From: a virus
IMG/VR virus record: IMGVR_UViG_3300040807_002199
Location: 1-24,714 of that record
Reading direction: 5' to 3' (one strand)
Length of the DNA: 24,714 nucleotides
Shown: positions 6,686 through 11,921 of the stretch, one piece after another
How positions within the stretch are numbered: position 1 is the first letter of the stretch
Layout of the letters: every line of letters starts with the position of its first letter
Program-made: the position numbers and the translations under genes
Notes under the pieces: model-generated
Databases searched by the model: none
Told to the model about the DNA's origin: nothing
Seen by the model: the letters and a program-made list of their open reading frames with translations, nothing else

Positions 6686-7683
6686 GTAAGGTGCTGCTTC
6701 ACCCCAGACCAAATTATATCGTTAACAGTCGGGGAAGCTCCCCCTTCGATATATTTTCTTATTGACCTCACAACGTCGTCGGAGGAGATCATGTCCATAC
6801 ACTTAGGGACGGCAATTCCCCCTCCCTCGGGGATAACAGGTAAGCTACACAGGCAGGAGTCTTGCTTAGACCCGTCATTTCTAGGCTCCACCCTAGACTT
6901 CCAACACCCACCTTTTTTACAACAGTCCAGCATCCCTTGTGTATGGAGGAACTGGTGAGGGGGGTAATGTTCCCAAGAAACTGGCTCCCTGCCTCCTGCG
7001 ACCACTACACAAGGTCTTGTAGACCCCGGTTGCTTTGTGGGGACCGCTGCTGCCATGTGCATAATTCCTGTAACCGGACACACGACTCCAGAACTATGGT
7101 AGACGAGTCTGACTAGCTGCCTGACATCGGTTTTCCCCCTTAAATCAATCGCCCCTTTGAGGGGAGGGTGGTGGTGGTTATCAGACCCTACTTGCACGAA
7201 TAGTATCTCCCCCTTTAGAGAATCGACCACTTGTTGATACTTTTTGTGATCCCACCACTTACAAGTAAAATCATACTTACCGCCCGAAACTATAATCCAA
7301 AAAGGAACCTCATATTTAGTGATGTTTTGAACTTGGTTCGTCCACCCCTTCTCTTCATCGGACAAATGGATGTCGCCCTTGAACTCTGTTACGGGGATTT
7401 TAAGGTAGAGCTTTTCTTCCAAGAACTCATGGTAAGCCCCAATGAAGTGTAGGGGGCGTTGATTGCTTGTGTTGATTGCGGGGTATTTTAATACTATTGT
7501 CTCAACTCCCCCCGTATCATTAAAATTTTCTATGTGGGGGTTATTCTTAAATAGTTCTGGCGCGGTTCCTGTGTAACCTGTTTTAAATTCCCCTGGATAC
7601 GCACGATGGAGGTCACGAATTGCTGCGGTGCATACCACGACATCCCCTAAGCTAAGTTTGTTTTGGAATATTATTTTTCTCAT
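6682..7683 (-). CDS. Glycosyltransferase family 9 (heptosyltransferase-like)
   Basis: Encodes 333 residues. The N-terminus MRKIIFQNKLSLGDVVVCTA is the first strand and glycine loop of GT9 enzymes, the family of ADP-heptose:LPS heptosyltransferases. The second domain contains WIIVSGGKYDFTCKWWDHKKY, then CPVTGIMHMAAAVPTK (the donor-binding [D/V]-x-G-x-x-H-x-A-A signature) and VVVAGGREPVSWEHYP. A Cys-rich patch, CCKKGGCWKSR, is also seen in some bacterial relatives and may bind a metal. GT9 enzymes transfer sugars from nucleotide donors. The acceptor here could be host LPS (blocking superinfection) or phage surface proteins; the second is suggested by four flanking poly-Ser genes. It lies on the minus strand inside a plus-strand block, with an AATTGAA-ATG start context. 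Confidence 0.8.
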   Translation of the reverse strand: MRKIIFQNKLSLGDVVVCTAAIRDLHRAYPGEFKTGYTGTAPELFKNNPHIENFNDTGGVETIVLKYPAINTSNQRPLHFIGAYHEFLEEKLYLKIPVTEFKGDIHLSDEEKGWTNQVQNITKYEVPFWIIVSGGKYDFTCKWWDHKKYQQVVDSLKGEILFVQVGSDNHHHPPLKGAIDLRGKTDVRQLVRLVYHSSGVVCPVTGIMHMAAAVPTKQPGSTRPCVVVAGGREPVSWEHYPPHQFLHTQGMLDCCKKGGCWKSRVEPRNDGSKQDSCLCSLPVIPEGGGIAVPKCMDMISSDDVVRSIRKYIEGGASPTVNDIIWSGVKQHLT

Positions 7684-7848
7684 TTCAATTAAATTACTAC
7701 TGACCTCTAATAGAAGATTAGATTATTTTCAAGAAAATTCACCCATAGTGTAGCAATACCCCCGAAACCCCCTAATAATTTGATTTAGCCCTATATTCTG
7801 ATTAGGCTTCTGACTTGAATAAAAGGGGTTTTGCCGTTAGAATGCCCT
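7684..7848. promoter_or_regulatory. A/T-rich divergent intergenic region
   Basis: This 165-bp gap separates the divergently read glycosyltransferase and tail-protein genes and must hold promoters for at least one of them. It contains a small inverted repeat, ATTTTC-AA-GAAAAT (7725-7738), that could be an operator, and A/T-rich stretches near 7780-7805. I find no convincing -35/-10 pair. Confidence 0.35.
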
Positions 7849-8637
7849 ATGGCAGTTACCGTAGCTACCTTAAAAACCACTCTCTCAAGCTATCTTGAGT
7901 CTGAATCTCAGTTTTTGCCTTATTTGAATCAAGTTCTCCCCAGACTATATGGTTTGGGATACTGGAGAGATTTGGTGTTTGAAAGGACTATCGTAACAGA
8001 CCACGAATACTTTTCTCTACCAGAAAACGCGGAGTCCGTGCTATCTGCTGTGGTTGATAACTTACCTAGTGATATGAGGGCTAGGTGGCAAGACTACAAG
8101 ACCTCTGGCCTTTATTCGGGGGGTCCAGGCCCAGTTTACGGAATTGTCGATGACGGTTTACACCCTACTATTATTGACTTAAACGAGTCTTCTCTTTATC
8201 AGATAAAGGTTGTTCCCATCACGCCCCGGACGGCACTCCCCTCTGAAGGGTCTGTGTTCGTAACTTACGAGAGGTCGGATGGATCTAAGAAAGTCCATGA
8301 GTTCGTGTTGGATGGGAGCGCGAGCATGATAACTACGGAGCCTCACGCCACAAAAGCAGTTTCTGTATTGGAGATACGGTTCAAAGGCTTTTATGAAAAA
8401 GTAGAAGTTCAAGCAGTGGAAGACGCTGAGTCGAGTTCTTCAAGTTCAAGTTCAAGCTCGTCAAGTGCATCAAGCTCGTCAAGTGCATCAAGCTCGTCAA
8501 GTGCATCAAGCTCGTCAAGCTCGTCAAGTGCGTCAAGTTCATCAAGTTCATCAAGTTCATCAAGTTCATCAAGCTCATCAAGCTCATCAAGCTCATCAAG
8601 CTCATCAAGCTCATCAAGCTCACCCGCACCACCGTAG
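7849..8637 (+). CDS. Structural protein with C-terminal poly-Ser tail
   Basis: Encodes 262 residues. Residues 1-190 are a folded domain starting MAVTVATLKTTLSSYL and containing LPRLYGLGYWRDLVFE; it then has beta-rich segments (VFVTYERSDGSKK, LEIRFKGFYEKVEV). From about residue 195 to 258 is a tract of about 60 Ser with four Ala, ending PAPP. I do not know the exact family; the N-terminal motif recalls small phage tail/adaptor proteins. A TTG six codons upstream (7831) is possible but the ATG at 7849 is preferred. The tail would be exposed or flexible, and could be a modification target or a spacer. The next gene (8659) is likely its partner. Confidence 0.6.
   Translation: MAVTVATLKTTLSSYLESESQFLPYLNQVLPRLYGLGYWRDLVFERTIVTDHEYFSLPENAESVLSAVVDNLPSDMRARWQDYKTSGLYSGGPGPVYGIVDDGLHPTIIDLNESSLYQIKVVPITPRTALPSEGSVFVTYERSDGSKKVHEFVLDGSASMITTEPHATKAVSVLEIRFKGFYEKVEVQAVEDAESSSSSSSSSSSSASSSSSASSSSSASSSSSSSSASSSSSSSSSSSSSSSSSSSSSSSSSSSSSSPAPP
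8431..8622 (+). repeat. TCA-AGC / TCA-AGT repeat (long poly-Ser tail)
   Basis: 192 bases of serine codons in units such as TCAAGCTCGTCAAGTGCA (three near-identical copies) and then TCA-TCA-AGT and TCA-TCA-AGC triplets. It encodes the C-terminal Ser tail, with Ala where AGT is followed by GCA or GCG. It is the longest of the four arrays and again uses its own codon pattern. Confidence 0.9.
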
Positions 8638-8658
8638 GAAAAAGATACTATTATTAAT

Positions 8659-9015
8659 ATGGCGACTCTCACATTAGCGAAAGGTAGAGGAAACGAAGTA
8701 GCTCGATACCGTAGGTTTCGGCTCTCCAACCCATCTAGTTCAGACAAATCAGTGTTTGTTCTTTTAAAGCGTGGGTTTGAGACGCTCTTTAACGACGATG
8801 ATATTGTCTATCTTTCTAACGTAAATGCTATTAAACATGGTCTTTTAGCTACGGTAGCAGAAGACAACGCAGATGTTCAACGCGCTGACTACCACTGGAA
8901 CGTCTGCAATGCGTTGCTAGATCAAGAAAAGAGTGCCTACCGTGGCATGGTGAAACCCGAAATGAACATAGAGCCTTTCGGTGGGGCAGCTTCCAGAGTA
9001 GTAAACATACTATAA
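8659..9015 (+). CDS. Small structural protein (DIVYLSN...HGLLATVAEDNAD family)
   Basis: Encodes 118 residues. The region DDIVYLSNVNAIKHGLLATV followed by AEDNADVQRADYHWNVCNAL is a recognisable pattern that I recall from marine phage structural modules, where it follows a protein like the one just upstream. The first half is basic and beta-rich (ARYRRFRLSNPSSSD), the second helical. No enzymatic motif is present. It is probably part of the tail or neck, but its place in the particle is unknown. The ATG follows CTATTATTAAT, the A/T-rich, non-Shine-Dalgarno type of start seen in several virion genes here. Confidence 0.6.
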   Translation: MATLTLAKGRGNEVARYRRFRLSNPSSSDKSVFVLLKRGFETLFNDDDIVYLSNVNAIKHGLLATVAEDNADVQRADYHWNVCNALLDQEKSAYRGMVKPEMNIEPFGGAASRVVNIL

Positions 9016-9030
9016 CCAATTTATGTTTTG

Positions 9031-9072
9031 AATAAATTCAAAACGACAAAACCCAAAAACACAAAAAACCAC
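9031..9072 (+). promoter_or_regulatory. A/C-rich unstructured leader of the holin gene
   Basis: The 42 bases before the holin ATG are almost only A and C, with a single G, and have no Shine-Dalgarno. Such unpaired leaders favour initiation in bacteria that rely little on Shine-Dalgarno pairing. A similar leader precedes the gene starting at 16884 (minus strand). Confidence 0.4.
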
Positions 9073-9246
9073 ATGAATAAAGAATCCATTCTAGGAGTCG
9101 TACGCCACCTTCTCACTTTTTCCGGGGGGCTTTTGGTCACTAAGGGCATTGGCCTCGATGAACAGATGATGCTTGAAGCGGTTGGTAGTATTATCACGCT
9201 TATTGGTATCGTCTGGTCTGTCCGCCAGAAAGCTGAAAAAGAGTAA
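9073..9246 (+). CDS. Holin (two-helix, r1t/Pam3-gp28-like)
   Basis: Encodes 57 residues from the ATG at 9073; an in-frame TTG at 9028 would add a very basic 15-residue extension and is less likely. Two hydrophobic helices are visible: about residues 5-25 (ILGVVRHLLTFSGGLLVTKG) and 31-50 (LEAVGSIITLIGIVWSV), joined by a short turn, with a charged C-terminus (RQKAEKE). The HLLTFSGGLLVTKG pattern is typical of small phage holins common in marine phages. Holins make holes in the inner membrane at a set time, releasing the endolysin. The spanin gene starts directly after the stop (TAAATG), and an amidase lies 1.2 kb downstream, completing a lysis cassette. Confidence 0.75.
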   Translation: MNKESILGVVRHLLTFSGGLLVTKGIGLDEQMMLEAVGSIITLIGIVWSVRQKAEKE

Positions 9247-9501
9247 ATGGGTGCAGCCCTGGCAGCAGTCACTTCAGCTTTGTCTGCTGTTGCTTCTTAT
9301 TACAAGTTTGTCTTTCCCATTCGGGAAATGCGTTCAATACAGCGAGAGATCCATAAATATGAAGATGAAATCCATCGTCTTGGTGATCGCGCTACCCCTG
9401 CTGACAAGCTGCGTATCGAAGTCCTCGCTAGAAGAAAGCGAGGCGCAGAAGAACAACTCCGCACTCTACGATCCGCCTACCCTGACCTTGGTAAAGGGTA
9501 A
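9247..9501 (+). CDS. Inner-membrane spanin (Rz-like)
   Basis: Encodes 84 residues. The N-terminal 24 residues are hydrophobic (GAALAAVTSALSAVASYYKF) and can span the inner membrane; the rest is a charged coiled coil (about 27-75). This is the usual shape of i-spanins, which link to an outer-membrane lipoprotein and fuse the two membranes in the last step of lysis. The strongest support is the neighbouring gene: a lipoprotein frame starts inside this gene in the +1 frame and runs past its end (9359-9610), the classical overlapping Rz/Rz1 design. Sequence families of spanins vary too much to identify by residue identity. Confidence 0.65.
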   Translation: MGAALAAVTSALSAVASYYKFVFPIREMRSIQREIHKYEDEIHRLGDRATPADKLRIEVLARRKRGAEEQLRTLRSAYPDLGKG

Positions 9502-9610
9502 GACCTATCAGTTTAAGGAAGGTGTGATCGAGGGTAGGGGGCAGAAGTTTCATTCTCACTACAGCTATATAATGGCTTTGCTAACAGGAAAGCCTTATGG
9601 TCAAAAATAA
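9359..9610 (+). CDS. Outer-membrane spanin lipoprotein (Rz1-like)
   Basis: Encodes 83 residues in the +1 frame relative to the inner spanin and overlaps its last 143 bases. MKMKSIVLVIALPLLTSC is a lipoprotein signal peptide with lipobox LTSC, giving a lipidated Cys at residue 18. The mature part begins SKSSLEESEAQKNN and goes on for about 65 residues, longer than minimal Rz1 proteins. A longer open frame from 9173 exists but lacks a sensible start; ATG at 9359 or 9365 gives the signal peptide directly. Finding a lipoprotein embedded in the coiled-coil gene beside a holin is strong evidence for a two-component spanin and for a host with an outer membrane. Confidence 0.7.
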   Translation: MKMKSIVLVIALPLLTSCVSKSSLEESEAQKNNSALYDPPTLTLVKGKTYQFKEGVIEGRGQKFHSHYSYIMALLTGKPYGQK

Positions 9611-9625
9611 AAAGATTGGATTTAC

Positions 9626-10492
9626 ATGAGTGATTCTTTTTTATCTGCGGTTGAAAACAAGGTTGCCGAAAACTCAAAAGATACTCCTTGGTTTAAAACC
9701 AAAGAGGGGTGGGCTGAATATTATTCTGAGCTAAAAAGATCAATTCCAGAAGACGTGGGCGACCTTTTAAATATAATATCTGACCCGGAGGGGGTAGTTA
9801 GAGGTGTAGCTTCTTTTTCAAAAAATGAATTAAAAAGTCTTTCAGACTTAGGAGCAAAAGGCTACGCGCAAAGGGTTGCTAAAGCAGGGTCTGATTTTGT
9901 TAGTGAAGCTGAAGAAGACCCAGAAGCAGCAGCAGATATAACATCTCAAGCTGTTCTTTCCTTGGCTTTAAAAGGCGGAAAAAAGGTGAAGTCTCCTTCA
10001 AAACCTAAGACTTCGGCCCCTGCCCCGAAGTTCGTGGCCACAGCCCCTGCCCCGAAGCTTATGCCCCCGAAGCAGAAGCAGAAGCCGAAGCCAAAGCCGA
10101 AGCCGAATCGAGAGTTAGCCGGGGCGGCACTGGCATTAAATGACGTAGGGCAAAGAGAGGAGCCGCGACTTTTTGATATGCTTCGAAGAAATATGGCGGA
10201 ATCTCAGATTGACACTGTAGGAAATGATAGAACCCTAGCTCCGGCATACAGATTTTTAAGGGGGGTGGACGCGGCTATTCAAAAAAACGTAGGCGAGCCA
10301 GTTTTAAGAGGTTTGTCTAACTCACCTTTTGAAAAAGGTTTTCAAGGATTGTATGAAGAGACGGTAGACGCAAGAATTACTAATGAGATCCTCTCTAGAC
10401 TAAATACAGAAGAGGAGAAGGCCGGAGATCGAGATAAGCTAAGATCTAACGCGAAAAAGTATTTCCCCAGCGCAAAGCTTCGAAACCTTTAG
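9626..10492 (+). CDS. Hypothetical protein with Lys-Pro-rich linker
   Basis: Encodes 288 residues: a helical N-terminal part (about 1-120), a Pro/Lys/Ala linker (about 122-162, with APAPK twice and KPKPKPKPN), then a helical C-terminal part. There is no signal peptide or transmembrane segment. The Lys-Pro linker can bind nucleic acid or act as a rigid spacer. The family is unknown to me. It lies between the spanins and the endolysin, so it could be a lysis helper, but an internal virion protein is equally possible. The ATG is preceded by ATTGGATTTAC with only a weak match to a Shine-Dalgarno. Confidence 0.55.
   Translation: MSDSFLSAVENKVAENSKDTPWFKTKEGWAEYYSELKRSIPEDVGDLLNIISDPEGVVRGVASFSKNELKSLSDLGAKGYAQRVAKAGSDFVSEAEEDPEAAADITSQAVLSLALKGGKKVKSPSKPKTSAPAPKFVATAPAPKLMPPKQKQKPKPKPKPNRELAGAALALNDVGQREEPRLFDMLRRNMAESQIDTVGNDRTLAPAYRFLRGVDAAIQKNVGEPVLRGLSNSPFEKGFQGLYEETVDARITNEILSRLNTEEEKAGDRDKLRSNAKKYFPSAKLRNL
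10016..10057 (+). repeat. Direct repeat GCCCCTGCCCCGAAG encoding APAPK
   Basis: Two exact 15-base copies (10016-10030 and 10043-10057) in the linker of the gene at 9626. They are followed by further AAG-CCG-type repeats coding Lys-Pro. Confidence 0.75.
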
Positions 10493-10499
10493 TTAGGCG

Positions 10500-11285
10500 A
10501 TGAACAAGAATGATCTATATACGCTCCGGTGGCATCTTAAAAACTGGACAAGCGATAGCCACGCTAAAGCACTGAGAGTAGTTAACCGTTTGTTGGGTGA
10601 GTCAGCAGCAGTTGATCGCGATAACTCTATCTCTCTTAGTAGTAAAGAATCTAAGAGATCCAACCAGCGGTCTTTGTGGTATCCCCAAGCAGAGACAAAT
10701 TTTACCCCGTCTAAGACAAGAGGGAGGTATCCAAGTGGTGGGCCAGAGGGCGCAATCGTCCACTGGACGGCTGGTAGAGAAAACCAGAGCCTAAAGTCCG
10801 CTTTGTCTTATCAGGCAAGGCAGGGGTTCACCTATTTTGTAATCGACGAAGAAGGGAATGTTGGACAAAACTTCCCACTGAATCAGTGGGGGTATCACGC
10901 GGGGAAAAGTTACTACGACGGGCTGGGGTCTTACGTTTCCAACAGAGTGGTCGGTATCGAGGTTATATGTCCAGGTCATTTGGACAAACGCAAGACCGCT
11001 TGGTTCGACCGGACTGAGCCTTACCCCGAAGATAAGTGTCGCTTAGAAGTAAGAAAAAACAAAAACATTGCTCCAGGGTATTACTACAAGTTTACCAAGG
11101 AGCAGGAAAATAGTTTAACTAAACTTTTACTGTGGTTGTGGGACCAATACGATTGTTTCCAAGTCCCCTACATCCTTGGTCACGATGAAGTTTCGCCTGG
11201 AAGAAAGGTAGATCCTGGTGGTTCCCTATCAATGCCTATGCCTGAGTATAGGACTAGACTATTATCCCTAACTAATTCCTCATGA
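10500..11285 (+). CDS. Endolysin: N-acetylmuramoyl-L-alanine amidase (Amidase_2)
   Basis: Encodes 261 residues. A basic N-terminal region (1-75) of unknown role precedes a clear Amidase_2 (type 2, PGRP-like) zinc domain. AIVHWTAG gives His88; YFVIDEEGNVGQ and WGYHAG (His133) follow; VVGIEVICPG forms the core strand; ILGHDEVSPGRKVDPGG gives His228 and Asp238. His88, His228 and Asp238 are the expected zinc ligands. The enzyme cuts the bond between muramic acid and L-alanine in peptidoglycan. No signal peptide is seen, so export must rely on the holin. The basic N-terminal part may bind the cell wall. ATG at 10500 follows GTTAGGCG eight bases after the previous stop. Confidence 0.9.
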   Translation: MNKNDLYTLRWHLKNWTSDSHAKALRVVNRLLGESAAVDRDNSISLSSKESKRSNQRSLWYPQAETNFTPSKTRGRYPSGGPEGAIVHWTAGRENQSLKSALSYQARQGFTYFVIDEEGNVGQNFPLNQWGYHAGKSYYDGLGSYVSNRVVGIEVICPGHLDKRKTAWFDRTEPYPEDKCRLEVRKNKNIAPGYYYKFTKEQENSLTKLLLWLWDQYDCFQVPYILGHDEVSPGRKVDPGGSLSMPMPEYRTRLLSLTNSS

Positions 11286-11309
11286 AGACTATACGCCCCC
11301 CTATTTATT

Positions 11310-11783
11310 ATGTCTAAAAAAAGTGAGGAAGAAGAGAAAAGAGAAATAAAAAGAAAAAAACAGCGGGAAGCACAGTATTGGAAGAAATGGAATAGAGACT
11401 TGTCGGTTAAAGTAAAGAAATACAACACTAGCTTTGAAAAATTCTTATCTATCCTATCGAAAAGTGGAGGTAAATGTGACATCTGTCGAGAACCTTTAAG
11501 CCAGAAGAACTATACCGTAGACCACAACCACAAAAACAACGAGATTAGAGGTATTCTATGTAGGAAATGCAATGCTGCTCTGGGTCTTTTAAAAGATAGT
11601 CCTGGGGTAATAGATAAAGCTAAGGAATACCTAACAGAGCGAGGTTACTCCGGTAGTAAAAGGAAGATCGGAAATAAACGTCCCTTTGGTAAAAAAAGAA
11701 CTCAAGAGTTCAAAGAATACTTAGAAAAATGGCATCCGAAGAGTTTGGAGACTCCCTTTTTGGGGAAGAACAAAAAGCGATAG
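11310..11783 (+). CDS. HNH / recombination endonuclease VII-like nuclease
   Basis: Encodes 157 residues. After a basic helical lead, the nuclease core shows C-D-I-C (Cys56, Cys59), DHNH (71-74) and RGILCRKCNAALGLLKDS (Cys84, Cys87). Two Cys pairs bind a structural zinc, and His/Asn act on DNA with a metal ion. This is the endonuclease VII type of HNH nuclease, which resolves branched DNA in T4; in many phages similar free-standing genes are homing endonucleases. The C-terminal tail is Lys-rich (KRKIGNKRPFGKKRTQEF), fitting DNA binding. Preceded by CTATTTATT-ATG. It overlaps the next small gene by 55 bases. Confidence 0.85.
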   Translation: MSKKSEEEEKREIKRKKQREAQYWKKWNRDLSVKVKKYNTSFEKFLSILSKSGGKCDICREPLSQKNYTVDHNHKNNEIRGILCRKCNAALGLLKDSPGVIDKAKEYLTERGYSGSKRKIGNKRPFGKKRTQEFKEYLEKWHPKSLETPFLGKNKKR

Positions 11784-11914
11784 ACGACACTATAACTAAA
11801 TCAATTCGATACTTGATTGATGAGGGATACAAAAAGACAGACATACTTCTATGCCTGTCTTGGATTATTGCGGAAATCGCTTCAGAAATCCAATTTGATG
11901 ACCCCAACCCTTAG
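11729..11914 (+). CDS. Small acidic hypothetical protein
   Basis: Encodes 61 residues, acidic, with helical segments and a hydrophobic stretch LLCLSWIIAEIASEI. The ATG follows TTAGAAAA within the end of the nuclease gene. Its stop overlaps the stop of the convergent primase-helicase, and a hairpin spans both. No family is recognised. The long overlap with the nuclease gene lowers confidence, but without it there would be a 130-bp gap in very compact DNA. Confidence 0.45.
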   Translation: MASEEFGDSLFGEEQKAIDDTITKSIRYLIDEGYKKTDILLCLSWIIAEIASEIQFDDPNP

Positions 11915-11921
11915 AAGGGTT
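11906..11921. terminator. Hairpin over two convergent stop codons
   Basis: AACCCT (11906-11911), loop TAGA, AGGGTT (11916-11921). It contains the plus-strand TAG and the minus-strand TAA. It separates the late plus-strand block from the minus-strand replication block. The stem is short and no strong T-tract follows. Confidence 0.4.

Noticed and set aside
4430-8622. Short regular repeats suggesting a CRISPR array
   Set aside because: Units are 3-18 bp, without spacers, in frame with proteins; not a CRISPR structure.
8381-8747. Asp-Glu-Leu, Met-Ser-Leu and Gln-Ala-His repeat frames over the long serine tail
   Set aside because: Shadow frames of the repeat at 8431-8622; they cross into the next gene and have no independent support.
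9173-9358. Extended N-terminus of the outer spanin frame
   Set aside because: The extension is in the wrong frame over the holin and inner spanin genes and would hide the lipoprotein signal peptide.
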